From: Sinorhizobium kostiense
GTDB taxonomy: Bacteria; Pseudomonadota; Alphaproteobacteria; Rhizobiales; Rhizobiaceae
NCBI RefSeq assembly: GCF_017874595.1
Contig: NZ_JAGILA010000003.1
Span: forward strand, 186,001 to 250,000
Direction of reading: 5' to 3'
DNA: 64,000 nt
Shown here piece after piece: positions 35,260 through 43,805 of this stretch (the stretch's first letter is position 1; the number at the start of each line of letters is the position of its first letter). Both the position numbers and the translations under genes were made by a program. The notes under the pieces were generated by a model. It was given only the letters and a program-made list of their open reading frames with translations. It had not been told where the DNA came from and did not search any database.

Positions 35260-36352
35260 CGCCCCCCGACGGCATCAAATGTGCCAAAGTGCGGGTGTGT
35301 TAGGACCTGCAAGGAGGACGTCCATGAACGAGATTACCATCGTTGGTTTGGATCTGGCAAAGAACGTATTCCATATCCACGGCGCAGGCCCCGATGGAGC
35401 GGCGGTCCTACGCAAGAAGCTGAGCCGCGGAAGGTTGCTTGAGTTTTTAGCCAAGCTCCCGATCTGCGTAGTCGCGATGGAAGCCTGCGCCAGCGCCCAT
35501 TATTGGGACGGGAGATTGGCAAGCTGGGGCATGAGATCAGACTGATCAATCCTTCCTATGTGAAGCCTTTTGTCAAACGCCAGAAGAACGATGCTGCTGA
35601 CGCTGAGGCAATCGCGGAAGCGGCATCGCGTCCCACGATGAGATTTGTAACGGTGAAGAGCGCAGAGAAGCAGGCTTCATCCATGGCATTCAAGGTTCGG
35701 AACCTGTTGGTGCGACAGCGCACACATACAGTCAACGCACTACGCGGACATCTCATGGAGTACGGGTTGATTGTGCCGCAGGGTATCAAACACCTTCCCA
35801 ACTTGAGGGAACTCGTCGCAACTCACCCCGACCTGCCTGAGGCTGCGCGGATCCTTTGCGACGGCTTGCTGGAGCAGGTTGCATTTCTTTCAGAGAAGAT
35901 TGCCGTGGTAGAGGCAGATCTCCGGACGCGCGCTAGACAAGACGATGTCGCTTCCCGTTTGATGACCATTCCAGGCATCGGTGCTATTTGCGCGACCGCT
36001 ATGGAAGCCTTAGCTCCATCAGTCGAGATCTTCAGCAAGGGTCGTGATTTTGCGGCTTGGATTGGCCTCACGCCTAAGCAGAATTCGTCCGGAGGCAAGG
36101 ACAGGCTCGGTAAAGTATCCAAAATGGGCAACGAGATCTTCGACGTATTCTTGTTCTTGGCGCTACCGCCGTGGTGCGTTGGGCAAGACGATATGGAGCG
36201 CCTGCCGGCTCCTGGCTAGCAAGAGTGCTTTTGAAGAAGCCGCCGAAGCTTGTCGCGGTAGCGTTGGCGAATAAACTGGCGCGCACCGCTTGGGCTCTGA
36301 TGGCCCGTGGTGGCGTCTATCAAGCTCCGACATCTGCCGCTGCATAAGGCAG
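35260..36352 (+). mobile_element. IS110-family insertion sequence
   Basis: About 1.1 kb inserted between two pieces of the IS66 transposase gene. Boundaries are placed where IS66 coding similarity stops and are accurate to about 10 bases. IS110 elements lack conventional terminal inverted repeats, and none is seen here. Confidence 0.65.
35324..36347 (+). pseudogene. IS110 transposase with two frameshifts
   Basis: Starts ATG 35324 after AAGGAGG: MNEITIVGLDLAKNVFHIHG, the DEDD-type N-terminus, then MEACASAHYW. At 35504-35507 one G is missing, shifting to GREIGKLGHEIRLINPSYVK, KNDAADAEAIAEAASRPTMR and LLVRQRTHTVNALRGHLMEY. The C-terminal transposase_20 part contains LMTIPGIGAICATAMEAL and GLTPKQNSSGGKDRLGKVSK. 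Near 36134-36137 a second base is missing; corrected, it continues LRRILVLGATAVVRWARR and ends WALMARGGVYQAPTSAAA at 36347. Inactive unless both are sequence errors. Confidence 0.82.
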
Positions 36353-36650
36353 AACCGGGGCCGCGAGACGTCGGGAGTGTGGTGAGGTCTACGGAGGATT
36401 GCGCCATCAGCTTGCGGTCGAGCTCGACCTTGTCGCGAGCGTAGATCGCCTCCTGCTGGTAGAGCGGCAGGCCATCGGCTTTGGAGACAGCGATCTGGGC
36501 CAGCAGCGCTTCCGTCGGAATGCCGCCTTCGATGATGTGCGCCGGCGCCGGTGCCCTGGATGACGCCGTCCTCATTTTTGAAGACATACTTGGGGCGGCG
36601 CGTGACGATGACGCGCAACTCCGCCGGCACCACATCAAGTGATGAGTCCA

Positions 36651-36892
36651 GCTTAACGAACCTTCCGAAACTGAGGGATCACCGCGAGCCGATCATTGAA
36701 TTCCTCTGTCGCCCATGTCATCGCCACTGCGCAGTTGAGCGCAAGCTGTTGGTGAAAGCATTCGGCGCCAGTGTGAGCTTCGCGGTGATCCGCCGGCGCA
36801 CGGCGATGGGCTGCGAGCGCATGCAAACGCCGGAGGGTGACAAATGCGGCGCGCACTTCCCATGTTTGGCTGAGGGAGCTGATGGAAGCTAG
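36651..36892 (+). pseudogene. Small Cys-rich protein, 5' end lost to IS66 debris
   Basis: The frame reads LTNLPKLRDHREPIIEFLCR, PCHRHCAVERKLLVKAFGAS, VSFAVIRRRTAMGCERM and ...GDKCGAHF. CxxC pairs suggest a small zinc ribbon, as in plasmid-borne rhizobial proteins often found just before dinB. No start codon is present at the expected place; the open frame runs back into IS66 sequence, so the native 5' end seems replaced. It ends 3 bases before dinB and may be co-transcribed. Confidence 0.55.
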
Positions 36893-36895
36893 GCG

Positions 36896-37987
36896 ATGAC
36901 AAACGACGAAGGCAACGAGCGCCCGCGCAAGATCATACATGTGGACATGGATGCCTTCTATGCATCAGTCGAACAGCGCGACAATCCGGAACTCAGGGGC
37001 CTGCCGGTTGCCGTCGGCTATCCTGCTGCCCGCGGCGTGGTGGCGGCCGCCAACTACGAGGCACGCAAGTTCGGCGTTCATTCGGCGATGCCTTCGGTGA
37101 CCGCTCAACGGAAATGCCCCGACCTCATCTTCGTCAGACCGCGCTTTGACGTCTACAAGGCCGTCTCGTTGCAGATCCGCGCGATCTTCGCCGAATACAC
37201 GCCGATGATCGAGCCACTCTCGCTCGACGAGGCCTACCTCGACGTCACCGAAAACCTGAAGGACATGGAGATCGCCACCGAGATTGCCGCGGAGATCCGG
37301 GCGAAGATCAAGCAGGTCACTGGCCTCAATGCGTCGGCCGGGATTTCCTACAACAAGTTCCTCGCCAAGATGGCATCCGACCTGAACAAGCCCAATGGTC
37401 AGGCTGTCATCACGCCGAAGAACGGCCAAGCCTTCGTCGAGGCGCTCCCCGTCAAGAAATTCCATGGCGTAGGTCCCACAACGGCCGAGAAGATGCACCG
37501 GCTGGGGATCGAGACGGGCGCAGACCTCAAGGACAAGACACTCGAGTTTCTGGTCGAGCATTTCGGGAAGTCGGGACCCTATTTCTATGGGATCGCCCGC
37601 GGCATCGATAATCGCCAGGTCAAGCCGGACCGGGTGCGGAAATCCGTCGGCGCGGAGGACACGTTCTCCGAGGACATCCAGTCCTACGGCCCGGCGCGCG
37701 AAGGTCTTCAGCCGCTGATCGAGAAGGTATGGGGCTATTGCGAGGCCAACGAGATCGGCGCCAAGACGGTGAAGCTCAAGGTCAAGTATGCCGACTTCAG
37801 CCAGATCACCCGGAGCAAGACGGTTCCGGCACCTCTGCAAACGATCGGCGATCTCGAGGAGGTGGTCGGCCTGCTTCTCGCGCCGATCTTCCCGCCACGC
37901 AGAGGAATCCGCCTGCTCGGCGTCACGTTGTCATCGCTGGAACGGCGGACGTTTGGGGTGGCGCCGCAGTTGCGGCTGGCGCTTTAG
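36896..37987 (+). CDS. dinB: DNA polymerase IV (DinB)
   Basis: 363 residues, full length for a Y-family polymerase. Catalytic acidic residues are in IIHVDMDAFYASVEQRDNPE and EPLSLDEAYLDV. The steric-gate Phe/Tyr region (DAFYASVEQ), helix-hairpin-helix (KKFHGVGPTTAEKMHRLGIE) and little-finger domain (SVGAEDTFSEDI ...) are present. It carries out error-prone translesion synthesis. It neighbours two SRAP genes and an SOS box, so forms part of an SOS-type cassette. The C-terminal beta-clamp motif is not obvious. Confidence 0.93.
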   Translation: MTNDEGNERPRKIIHVDMDAFYASVEQRDNPELRGLPVAVGYPAARGVVAAANYEARKFGVHSAMPSVTAQRKCPDLIFVRPRFDVYKAVSLQIRAIFAEYTPMIEPLSLDEAYLDVTENLKDMEIATEIAAEIRAKIKQVTGLNASAGISYNKFLAKMASDLNKPNGQAVITPKNGQAFVEALPVKKFHGVGPTTAEKMHRLGIETGADLKDKTLEFLVEHFGKSGPYFYGIARGIDNRQVKPDRVRKSVGAEDTFSEDIQSYGPAREGLQPLIEKVWGYCEANEIGAKTVKLKVKYADFSQITRSKTVPAPLQTIGDLEEVVGLLLAPIFPPRRGIRLLGVTLSSLERRTFGVAPQLRLAL

Positions 37988-38482
37988 ACGGCCAGCATCG
38001 GCTGGGCTGGATCGATCGAATGGCGCTTGACCCGGAATGTCCCTGCCGGCAGCGGACGGAGGATTTCGTCCTCAGGCACAAATCCGTCGAGCCAGGCCAG
38101 GCGTTGATCGCGTGTCAGCACCGCCAACTGCCGGTCGTGAAACGGCGCGAGATCGGCATTCGCCTCGATCGTCAGGATGGCATAGGACGCCGGCCAGTCT
38201 TCTATCGCCGGCCGCCAGATCGCCGCGAAGTAGAACCAGTCGCCATTTACGAGCGAGAAGCTGAAGCTCCTATGGCGAAACTCCAAGGCCGGCACCAGGC
38301 AGCGGTGCGGTGGGAAACGTCCTCCCTTCCGACCGAACGACGTTCACGGCGCGCAGACCGCCGTCGCGGGGCCGCAGGCCCCATGGCAGTTCAACCATCT
38401 CCACATCGCCGTCATGGCGCCTTATGATCACGCGGCGCTCATCAAGCGGGGCGTCGGACTGGAAAACGGTCGCACTCATCAT
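37984..38482 (-). pseudogene. SOS-response-associated (SRAP/HMCES-like) protein, frameshifted and Cys2-less
   Basis: 5' part MMSATVFQSDAPLDERRVII, VELPWGLRPRDGGLRAVNVV and RSEGRTFP. After a probable one-base insertion near 38311-38318 the frame continues HRCLVPALEFRHRSFSFSLV, FAAIWRPA, YAILTIEANADLAPFHDRQL and ILRPLPAGTF. This is the SRAP fold (YedK/HMCES), which links to abasic sites in single-stranded DNA through Cys2. Here the N-terminus is M-M-S-A, lacking Cys2, so even without the frameshift the usual chemistry would be absent. Divergent from the second SRAP gene. Confidence 0.7.
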
Positions 38483-38487
38483 AGATG

Positions 38488-38502
38488 GAACATATCAGGA
38501 AC
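38488..38502. promoter_or_regulatory. SOS (LexA) box
   Basis: GAAC-ATATCAG-GAAC, an exact match to the alphaproteobacterial LexA operator GAAC-N7-GAAC (GTTC-N7-GTTC on the other strand). It lies between two divergent SRAP-family genes, 38 bases before the plus-strand start and 6 bases upstream of the minus-strand start, so could control both. Confidence 0.75.
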
Positions 38503-38540
38503 GACATTCCCACAAAACCAAACCCTGAGACGGAGGACAC

Positions 38541-39130
38541 ATGTGCAATGATTATCGGCTGATGGTGGATGTCGCCTCTATCGTCGAGGACTTCGCCGAG
38601 CTCAAGATCAAGATTCGCTTAGGCGAAGGCGCGCCGAACCTGCAGCCACGCGAGGACATCAAGATCACCGATATCGGTCCAATCGTCAGAACGATCGACG
38701 GGACCCGGGATGAGGCCGAGCTCGTGCAGCGGCGCTGGAGCTGGCCGGGGCCGAACAAGCGTCCGGTGTATAATTTCCGGTCGGAAGGACGCGAGTTCAG
38801 TTCCAATCGCTGCCTGATCACCGCCGACGGCTTCTACGAGTTCGCCGAGCCGAAGGACCCGAAGAAGAAGCGCAAGGACAAATGGCTGTTCACGAAGAAG
38901 GATGAGCCGATCTTCTGCATCGCCGGCATATGGCGCGACACGCCGGATGTCGGACAGGCCTTCACCATGCGACGATGGAGCCCGGGCCGGACATCGCGCC
39001 ATACCAGGACCGGCAGATCGTTATCCTGGAGCGTGACTCATGGGCCGCGTGGCTCAATCCGGCGGTTTCCGCGAAATCGCTGATCAGGTCGCTTCCGGCG
39101 GGCGCGCTGGTGGTGGAACAGGTCGGCTGA
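38541..39130 (+). pseudogene. SOS-response-associated peptidase (SRAP/YedK), frameshifted
   Basis: Starts ATG 38541 after GGAGG, giving Met-Cys2 (MCNDYRLMVDVAS), the catalytic Cys that crosslinks to abasic DNA. Then NLQPREDIKI, RRWSWPGPNKRPVYNFRSEG, SNRCLITADGFYEF (active-site Glu region) and FCIAGIWRDT. At 38969-38971 one base is missing; corrected, the protein continues with an A/T-MEPGPDIAPYQDRQIV segment, ERDSWAAWLNPA and LPAGALVVEQVG to 39130, the normal end of the family. The uncorrected product loses the C-terminal third, including the conserved His-containing region. Confidence 0.8.
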
Positions 39131-39325
39131 TCGCCAGTTCCGTACCGGCGTTCAAAGGACAAATTCAGCGCAGGTCGGCGGCCTGTGAACGAAACCACTT
39201 CAAAAGCCTCTATATCAGTCCACCTAGATGGCGGTATTGATTGCATTTTATTGATATATAACGTACTGGTAGCTGCCTCAGTAGGTGGCGTTTCATCTTT
39301 AAGCTTTACTCAACTGAGATTTTCC

Positions 39326-40396
39326 GTGTCGATAGTCGATCAAGTCAAGAAGTATGAGGATTGGCTCGCGACGCAGTGCGACGTCGTGGAGGCGGGGCTT
39401 GATGAAAAGCACGAACGGATGGCGCGCGATCCGTTCAAGTTCTTTCGCGCGACATGCTTCCGTTTCGCTCGCAAGCTGTTTGACTGGCTGCCCGAATTGG
39501 GTGGCGGGCCTTTGGTGATGAACGTCGGCGACGCTCATATCGAAAACTGGGGCACATGGCGGGACGAGGAAGGACGCCTGGTTTGGGGCGTCAACGACTT
39601 CGACGAGGCCGCCACGCTCCCGTACGTCTGCGATCTCGTGCGTCTTGCAACAAGTGCTCGCCTTGCCCCGGATTTACCGGGCAGTGAGAAGGCTCGGGTT
39701 GAAGCTATCGTCGAGGGTTATCGGCGCGGCCTTGAAGCGCCCGGCCCATTTTTCATTGATGACAGGGTTCCTTGGATGCAGGCGCTGGTAAACCGACCTG
39801 CAACTAAGATCGACTCCTTTCGGACCGAGTTGAGTGGGGCTGCCGCAGTGGTGCCGCCGCCCCAGACTTCCGACTTGTTGAGGGAGCAGCTTCCCGCCGG
39901 CACCCGCGACATTATCTTCCGAACCTGGCAGCGCGGCGGCGGTTCACTTGGACGTCCGCGCTACCTTGCGATCGGCACCTGGAATGGCGGAAGCGTCGTG
40001 CGTGAGGCAAAAGCACTGGTTCCGTCGGCTTGGGAGTGGGCGAATGGAAAGATCGGCCCCGTCGGACTGTTTCAGGTCGTCTCAACCGGGCGCTATCGCT
40101 CACCGGACCCGTTCCTGAAAGTTCGTTCTGACTTCGTCGTCCGCCGTATTGCATCGGATTCGCAAAAGATCGACCTCAGTAAAGTAGACGCTTGGGCCTA
40201 TGGGCCGGACCTTTTGGCAGCAATGGGAGCAGATCTGGCAGCGATCCATCTTGCGGGAAAAGTAAGCGCCAACGACATCAACAGCGACCTCGCCAGACGC
40301 GAGTCGAATTGGCTGCACAACGCCTCGAAGGCTGCGGAAGAATTCGTGATGAAGGACTTCGAAAAGTGGAAGCGCTTTCAGCAGGGGGACGCATGA
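39326..40396 (+). CDS. DUF2252 family protein
   Basis: About 356 residues from GTG 39326; the open frame extends to 39185 but that part looks non-native and no site has a strong ribosome signal. Family features: DEKHERMARDPFKFFRATCF, GGGPLVMNVGDAHIENWGTW, VWGVNDFDEAATLPYVCDLV and a C-terminal Lys/Arg-rich region. DUF2252 resembles aminoglycoside phosphotransferase/kinase folds (H.EN.G and DFDE motifs), so ATP-dependent phosphotransfer is possible. Its stop overlaps the next gene's ATG (ATGA), forming an operon with the membrane serine hydrolase. Confidence 0.8.
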   Translation: MSIVDQVKKYEDWLATQCDVVEAGLDEKHERMARDPFKFFRATCFRFARKLFDWLPELGGGPLVMNVGDAHIENWGTWRDEEGRLVWGVNDFDEAATLPYVCDLVRLATSARLAPDLPGSEKARVEAIVEGYRRGLEAPGPFFIDDRVPWMQALVNRPATKIDSFRTELSGAAAVVPPPQTSDLLREQLPAGTRDIIFRTWQRGGGSLGRPRYLAIGTWNGGSVVREAKALVPSAWEWANGKIGPVGLFQVVSTGRYRSPDPFLKVRSDFVVRRIASDSQKIDLSKVDAWAYGPDLLAAMGADLAAIHLAGKVSANDINSDLARRESNWLHNASKAAEEFVMKDFEKWKRFQQGDA

Positions 40397-41825
40397 AACA
40401 GGCAGTCGTCGTGATCCATGGCATGGGTGAGCAAATTCCGATGGACACGCTCATGAGTTTCTCGGAGTCAGTGTGGGCTACTGACTCTGACCTCATTGAT
40501 GCTAATCGTCCTGATTCTTCTACGGGCGCGAAACGAACGACGAACGCGATCTGGTTCAAGCCGGACGAGTATAGCCGTTCCTACGAGCTTCGACGTCTGG
40601 CAACAGAGAGCCTTCCGGGACGTGGTTCCACCCACTTCTACGAATTCTATTGGGCCCATCTCATGGAGGGAACCTCGTTCGAGCATTTTCGAGCCTGGAT
40701 GAAAGATCTTCTCTGGCGCTCACCGCGTCGGGTGCCGCAAGGGCTCGGCCTCGCTTGGACTGTTCTTTGGATCATCACAATCGCTGCGGTCACCTGCTTC
40801 CTCCTGTCGCTTCTACCGTCCGAAGGCAAGGCTGGTACTGGGCGGTGTTGGGAGGCGTTGCAAGCCTTTCCGTCGGCGGTCTCGTGAACACGTTCCTGCT
40901 AAAATACTTTGGTGACGTTGCCCGCTACGTGAAGGCGAGTCCACCAAATGTCGCTCGCCGCCAGGAAATTCGCGAGAAGGGAGTGCAGCTCCTAGAATCG
41001 CTGATGGGTATCAAGCCCGACGGGACAACAGTCACGTCCGAGTACGATCGGATCGTGGTCGCGGCGCACTCGTTGGGAACGATCGTGGCTTACGACATCC
41101 TCACTCATAGTTTCGCGCGCCTAAACACGAGAATGACCGCGGCAGAAGACCAGCCGGAGCTCGCGAAGATGGAGGTTCTCATTCGCCGGGCGACTGGATT
41201 GGAACCGCAATTGGCTGATGCGCGTCAGCAACAAGACGTGGATCTCGATGCATATCAGGCGCAGCAGGCGCTCTGCAGAAAAGAGTTGAACGCGCAAGGG
41301 AATCCCTGGATCGTTTCGGATTTCGTAACACTTGGGTCACCACTGGCGCACGCGGAGTTCCTCCTTGCCTACGACAAGCCGGCTCTCAGGAAGGCCCAGG
41401 AACGGCGCATCCTGCCGACCTGCCCCCCAACACTGGAATATGATGCGACCACCAAGAAGCGGCACATGTCCTATCGGACCGATGATGATGCCGCTGCCCC
41501 GCGCCTGCCCCACCACGCGGCTCTATTCGCATTTACACGATGGACAAACATCTACTCCCGTCACAGAGCTATCCTCTGGGGGGACATCATTTCCGGTCCA
41601 GTCGGCAAACAGTTCGACCTGGCCGTGAACGGCAGGACGTTTTCCGGCATTCGCGATATCGCTGTAATGCCAGAACCAAAAGACGGAACGGTCGGCTGGA
41701 AGTTCTGGCCTCCATTCTTCACTCACACAAAGTACTGGACGCTTCCCCGGAGATGGTCCGCTGGTGCGGCCGTGCCGCACCACATCTCCGAGCTTCGTAA
41801 GGCGCTGAAGCTGAAGGAAAGGTGA
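40393..41825 (+). pseudogene. Membrane-anchored alpha/beta serine hydrolase, one-base frameshift
   Basis: Starts ATG 40393 with GGGGG upstream: MKQAVVVIHGMGEQIPMDTL (oxyanion HGMGEQ). Then one hydrophobic helix (GLGLAWTVLWIITIAAVTCF). Near 40828-40834 one base is missing; in the next frame WYWAVLGGVASLSVGGLVNT gives a second helix. Further on come VVAAHSLGTIVAYDILTH (nucleophile Ser in AHSLG), SDFVTLGSPLAHAEF and a C-terminal region to KALKLKER. Corrected length is about 477 residues. The shift lies in the loop between the two membrane helices. Probably a lipase/esterase acting at the membrane. Confidence 0.75.
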
Positions 41826-42128
41826 GGTTCGGGAGACCGGTCAGGTGTCAGTGTTGGACGGTTGGGCAGAGGACTCCGTCAGCGTCGCATCGATTTATTC
41901 AAGCTCGTGCCAAAGGCATTTTATTGTACAATTCAGAAGAGAAATGATAGTTCCAGCAGTACAATACTTACCCTCTTGGAGTGATAGGCAAATTGAGTGT
42001 ATCTGTGAAGGATATCTTCTCCGACCGTCATCCTGAATGATTATGGAAAGTGACGTATATTCTGTCTAGCTACGGCGCAACGCAAGGGTGTAATATCTTT
42101 AGGGCGCACAAAACAGGGGGGCAAGACA
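41826..42128. other. Intergenic before PLD gene
   Basis: About 300 bases, AT-rich toward the right end; likely holds the PLD gene promoter. No gene seen. Confidence 0.4.
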
Positions 42129-43805
42129 TTGGCGAACCAGGAAGCTGTAGAGGATTTGATTCAACGGCACGCAGCGATATTCGATTCGGTTGAAACGATT
42201 ACAGTGCGCGCCGCTCCGACAATGGTCCACGGGCGTCCGGACCACAGCAATTATCATATTGAGGTGATCGCGCGGCGGCCCGCCGCGCTGGACCTACCTC
42301 CGCAGATCGACGGTATCGTGGTCCTCAAGATTGCCGCGACGATGGAAGAACAGGCGTTGCGATACAACGGCCTCACCATAAATGACGCGGACGCGCTGTC
42401 GCGCGAATGGCGAACAGGCCTCCTGCGCGGCGCAGATGAGGCGCCACGCGACTATAGCCTGCTCACCTACAAACCGCTCAACCCGTCAAAGCTCGTCGAA
42501 GTGAATGAAGATTGCGAGCTTACGTTGCATGTGAGCCCGGACGCCGGATGGGCGGTCCTGTGCGAGTATCTTACGGACCCCTCCGATCTCAATATCGGGA
42601 TGTATGATTTGACGGCGCCACACATTGTGAATGCGCTTGAGGCAATCGGGCAGCAAGGCGGCAAGCTTGGCCTATGCCTTGGACCCAAAGCATCGCTGGG
42701 CAGCGGGACCAAAGCGGAGGACATTCCTGAAGCCGACGTGAAAGCCCGGCTGGAAGCGGCGTTTGGCGAGCGCTTCCGCTTCGCCTGGGCTTCAGTGGGT
42801 GGGCGAAAGCAGTTTCCATCGGCCTATCACATCAAGGTTGCGGTCCGAGACGCTAAGCAGTTCTGGCTGTCAAGTGGCAATTGGCAGAGTTCGAACCAAC
42901 CAAAGCGTCGGTTCGCAGGTGATGCGGCCGGCACTCCCGCAGATGGCGCCGACATGGCGCGCTACAATCGTGAATGGCATATTGTCGTCAAAAGCTCGAA
43001 GCTTGCGGAGATCTTCAAAGCCTATCTCGACAAAGATCGCGAAACCTCTGAATTTGACGAGAGCAGTCCCGAAGCAGGCAACCTCACTCCGCTTCCCGCC
43101 TCCCCGGTGCGATGGCCAAGCGATGACGAATTCACATTAGAGTTCCGTGTCCCTGATGGGCCCGACGCGGCGCTCCCCGAGGCGCCGCGTCCGTACCACA
43201 AGGCCTTTCCGCCAAAGAAACTAGCGAGGCGCAAGCGGCGTATCATGCCACTGCTCACGCCCGACAATTTCGGAGAAGAGGTACTGGCCCTAATTGAGTC
43301 GGCAACGACAAAACTGTGGTTTCAAAACCAGTCCCTTTCGATCAACGTGACACCTTCGCCCTTGTATCGTAGGCTGGTGACCGCTCTGCGAGAGAAGGCT
43401 TGGGCTATCGAGAACACCCGAATATTCTTCCGCGATTTCATCCAGGAGGATACGAAGGACGCGCTCCGCGCGCTGGATCGCGATGGCTTCCCGATGCACA
43501 AGGTGCGAGTCATGAAGAATGTGCACACCAAGGCTATTCTGGTGGATGATCGTCTCACGCTTATCGGCAGCCATAACTGGACCAACGAGGGTACGAACTA
43601 CAACCGCGACGCCAGCCTGATCATCGATGACAAGGATGTGAACGGTTGGTATGCCGGGGTGCTCGACCATGACTGGAACCATCTCGCCTATCAGTTAGCT
43701 TACGATCTGGAGGTGCCGAGTGCAGTCCTTCCGCTCGGCGGCGAGGAAATCGCCGGCATCCCCAAACGGCTAGATCCACGCATGGACGTGGTCAAGCGAG
43801 ATTAG
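42129..43805 (+). CDS. Phospholipase D-like (HKD) protein
   Basis: 558 residues from TTG 42129 (GGGGGG upstream). Two PLD-type catalytic motifs: YHIKVAVRDAKQFWLSSGNW (~residues 235-255) and VHTKAILVDDRLTLIGSHNW followed by TNEGTNYNRDASLII (~460-495), i.e. HxKx(4)D...GS.NW twice, as in bilobed PLD enzymes. The N-terminal ~200 residues are unrecognised. Such proteins hydrolyse phosphodiesters in lipids or nucleic acids and occur as nuclease effectors. Its TAG stop overlaps the opposing TAA stop of the trypsin-like gene. Confidence 0.85.
   Translation: MANQEAVEDLIQRHAAIFDSVETITVRAAPTMVHGRPDHSNYHIEVIARRPAALDLPPQIDGIVVLKIAATMEEQALRYNGLTINDADALSREWRTGLLRGADEAPRDYSLLTYKPLNPSKLVEVNEDCELTLHVSPDAGWAVLCEYLTDPSDLNIGMYDLTAPHIVNALEAIGQQGGKLGLCLGPKASLGSGTKAEDIPEADVKARLEAAFGERFRFAWASVGGRKQFPSAYHIKVAVRDAKQFWLSSGNWQSSNQPKRRFAGDAAGTPADGADMARYNREWHIVVKSSKLAEIFKAYLDKDRETSEFDESSPEAGNLTPLPASPVRWPSDDEFTLEFRVPDGPDAALPEAPRPYHKAFPPKKLARRKRRIMPLLTPDNFGEEVLALIESATTKLWFQNQSLSINVTPSPLYRRLVTALREKAWAIENTRIFFRDFIQEDTKDALRALDRDGFPMHKVRVMKNVHTKAILVDDRLTLIGSHNWTNEGTNYNRDASLIIDDKDVNGWYAGVLDHDWNHLAYQLAYDLEVPSAVLPLGGEEIAGIPKRLDPRMDVVKRD

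Larger units (their letters stand above)
34988..36645 (-). mobile_element. IS66-family transposase (TnpC) remnant, split by IS110
   Basis: Right piece (about 36352-36645): LDVVPAELRVIVTRRPKYVF, then after a frameshift APAHIIEGGIPTEALLAQIA, EAIYARDKVELDRKLMAQ and TTLPT, with an internal deletion before TTLPT. Left piece (34988 to ~35260): GYAAYHKLVRSDRGNDGITL, AGCW, RRRFYELHVAESSKVAIETV. Both belong to the IS66 TnpC C-terminal two thirds; about 170 N-terminal residues and the tail are absent. Between them lies a plus-strand IS110. Inactive. Confidence 0.75.

Noticed and set aside
36965..37840. Long minus-strand open frame opposite dinB
   Set aside because: Antisense shadow of a conserved DNA polymerase IV gene.
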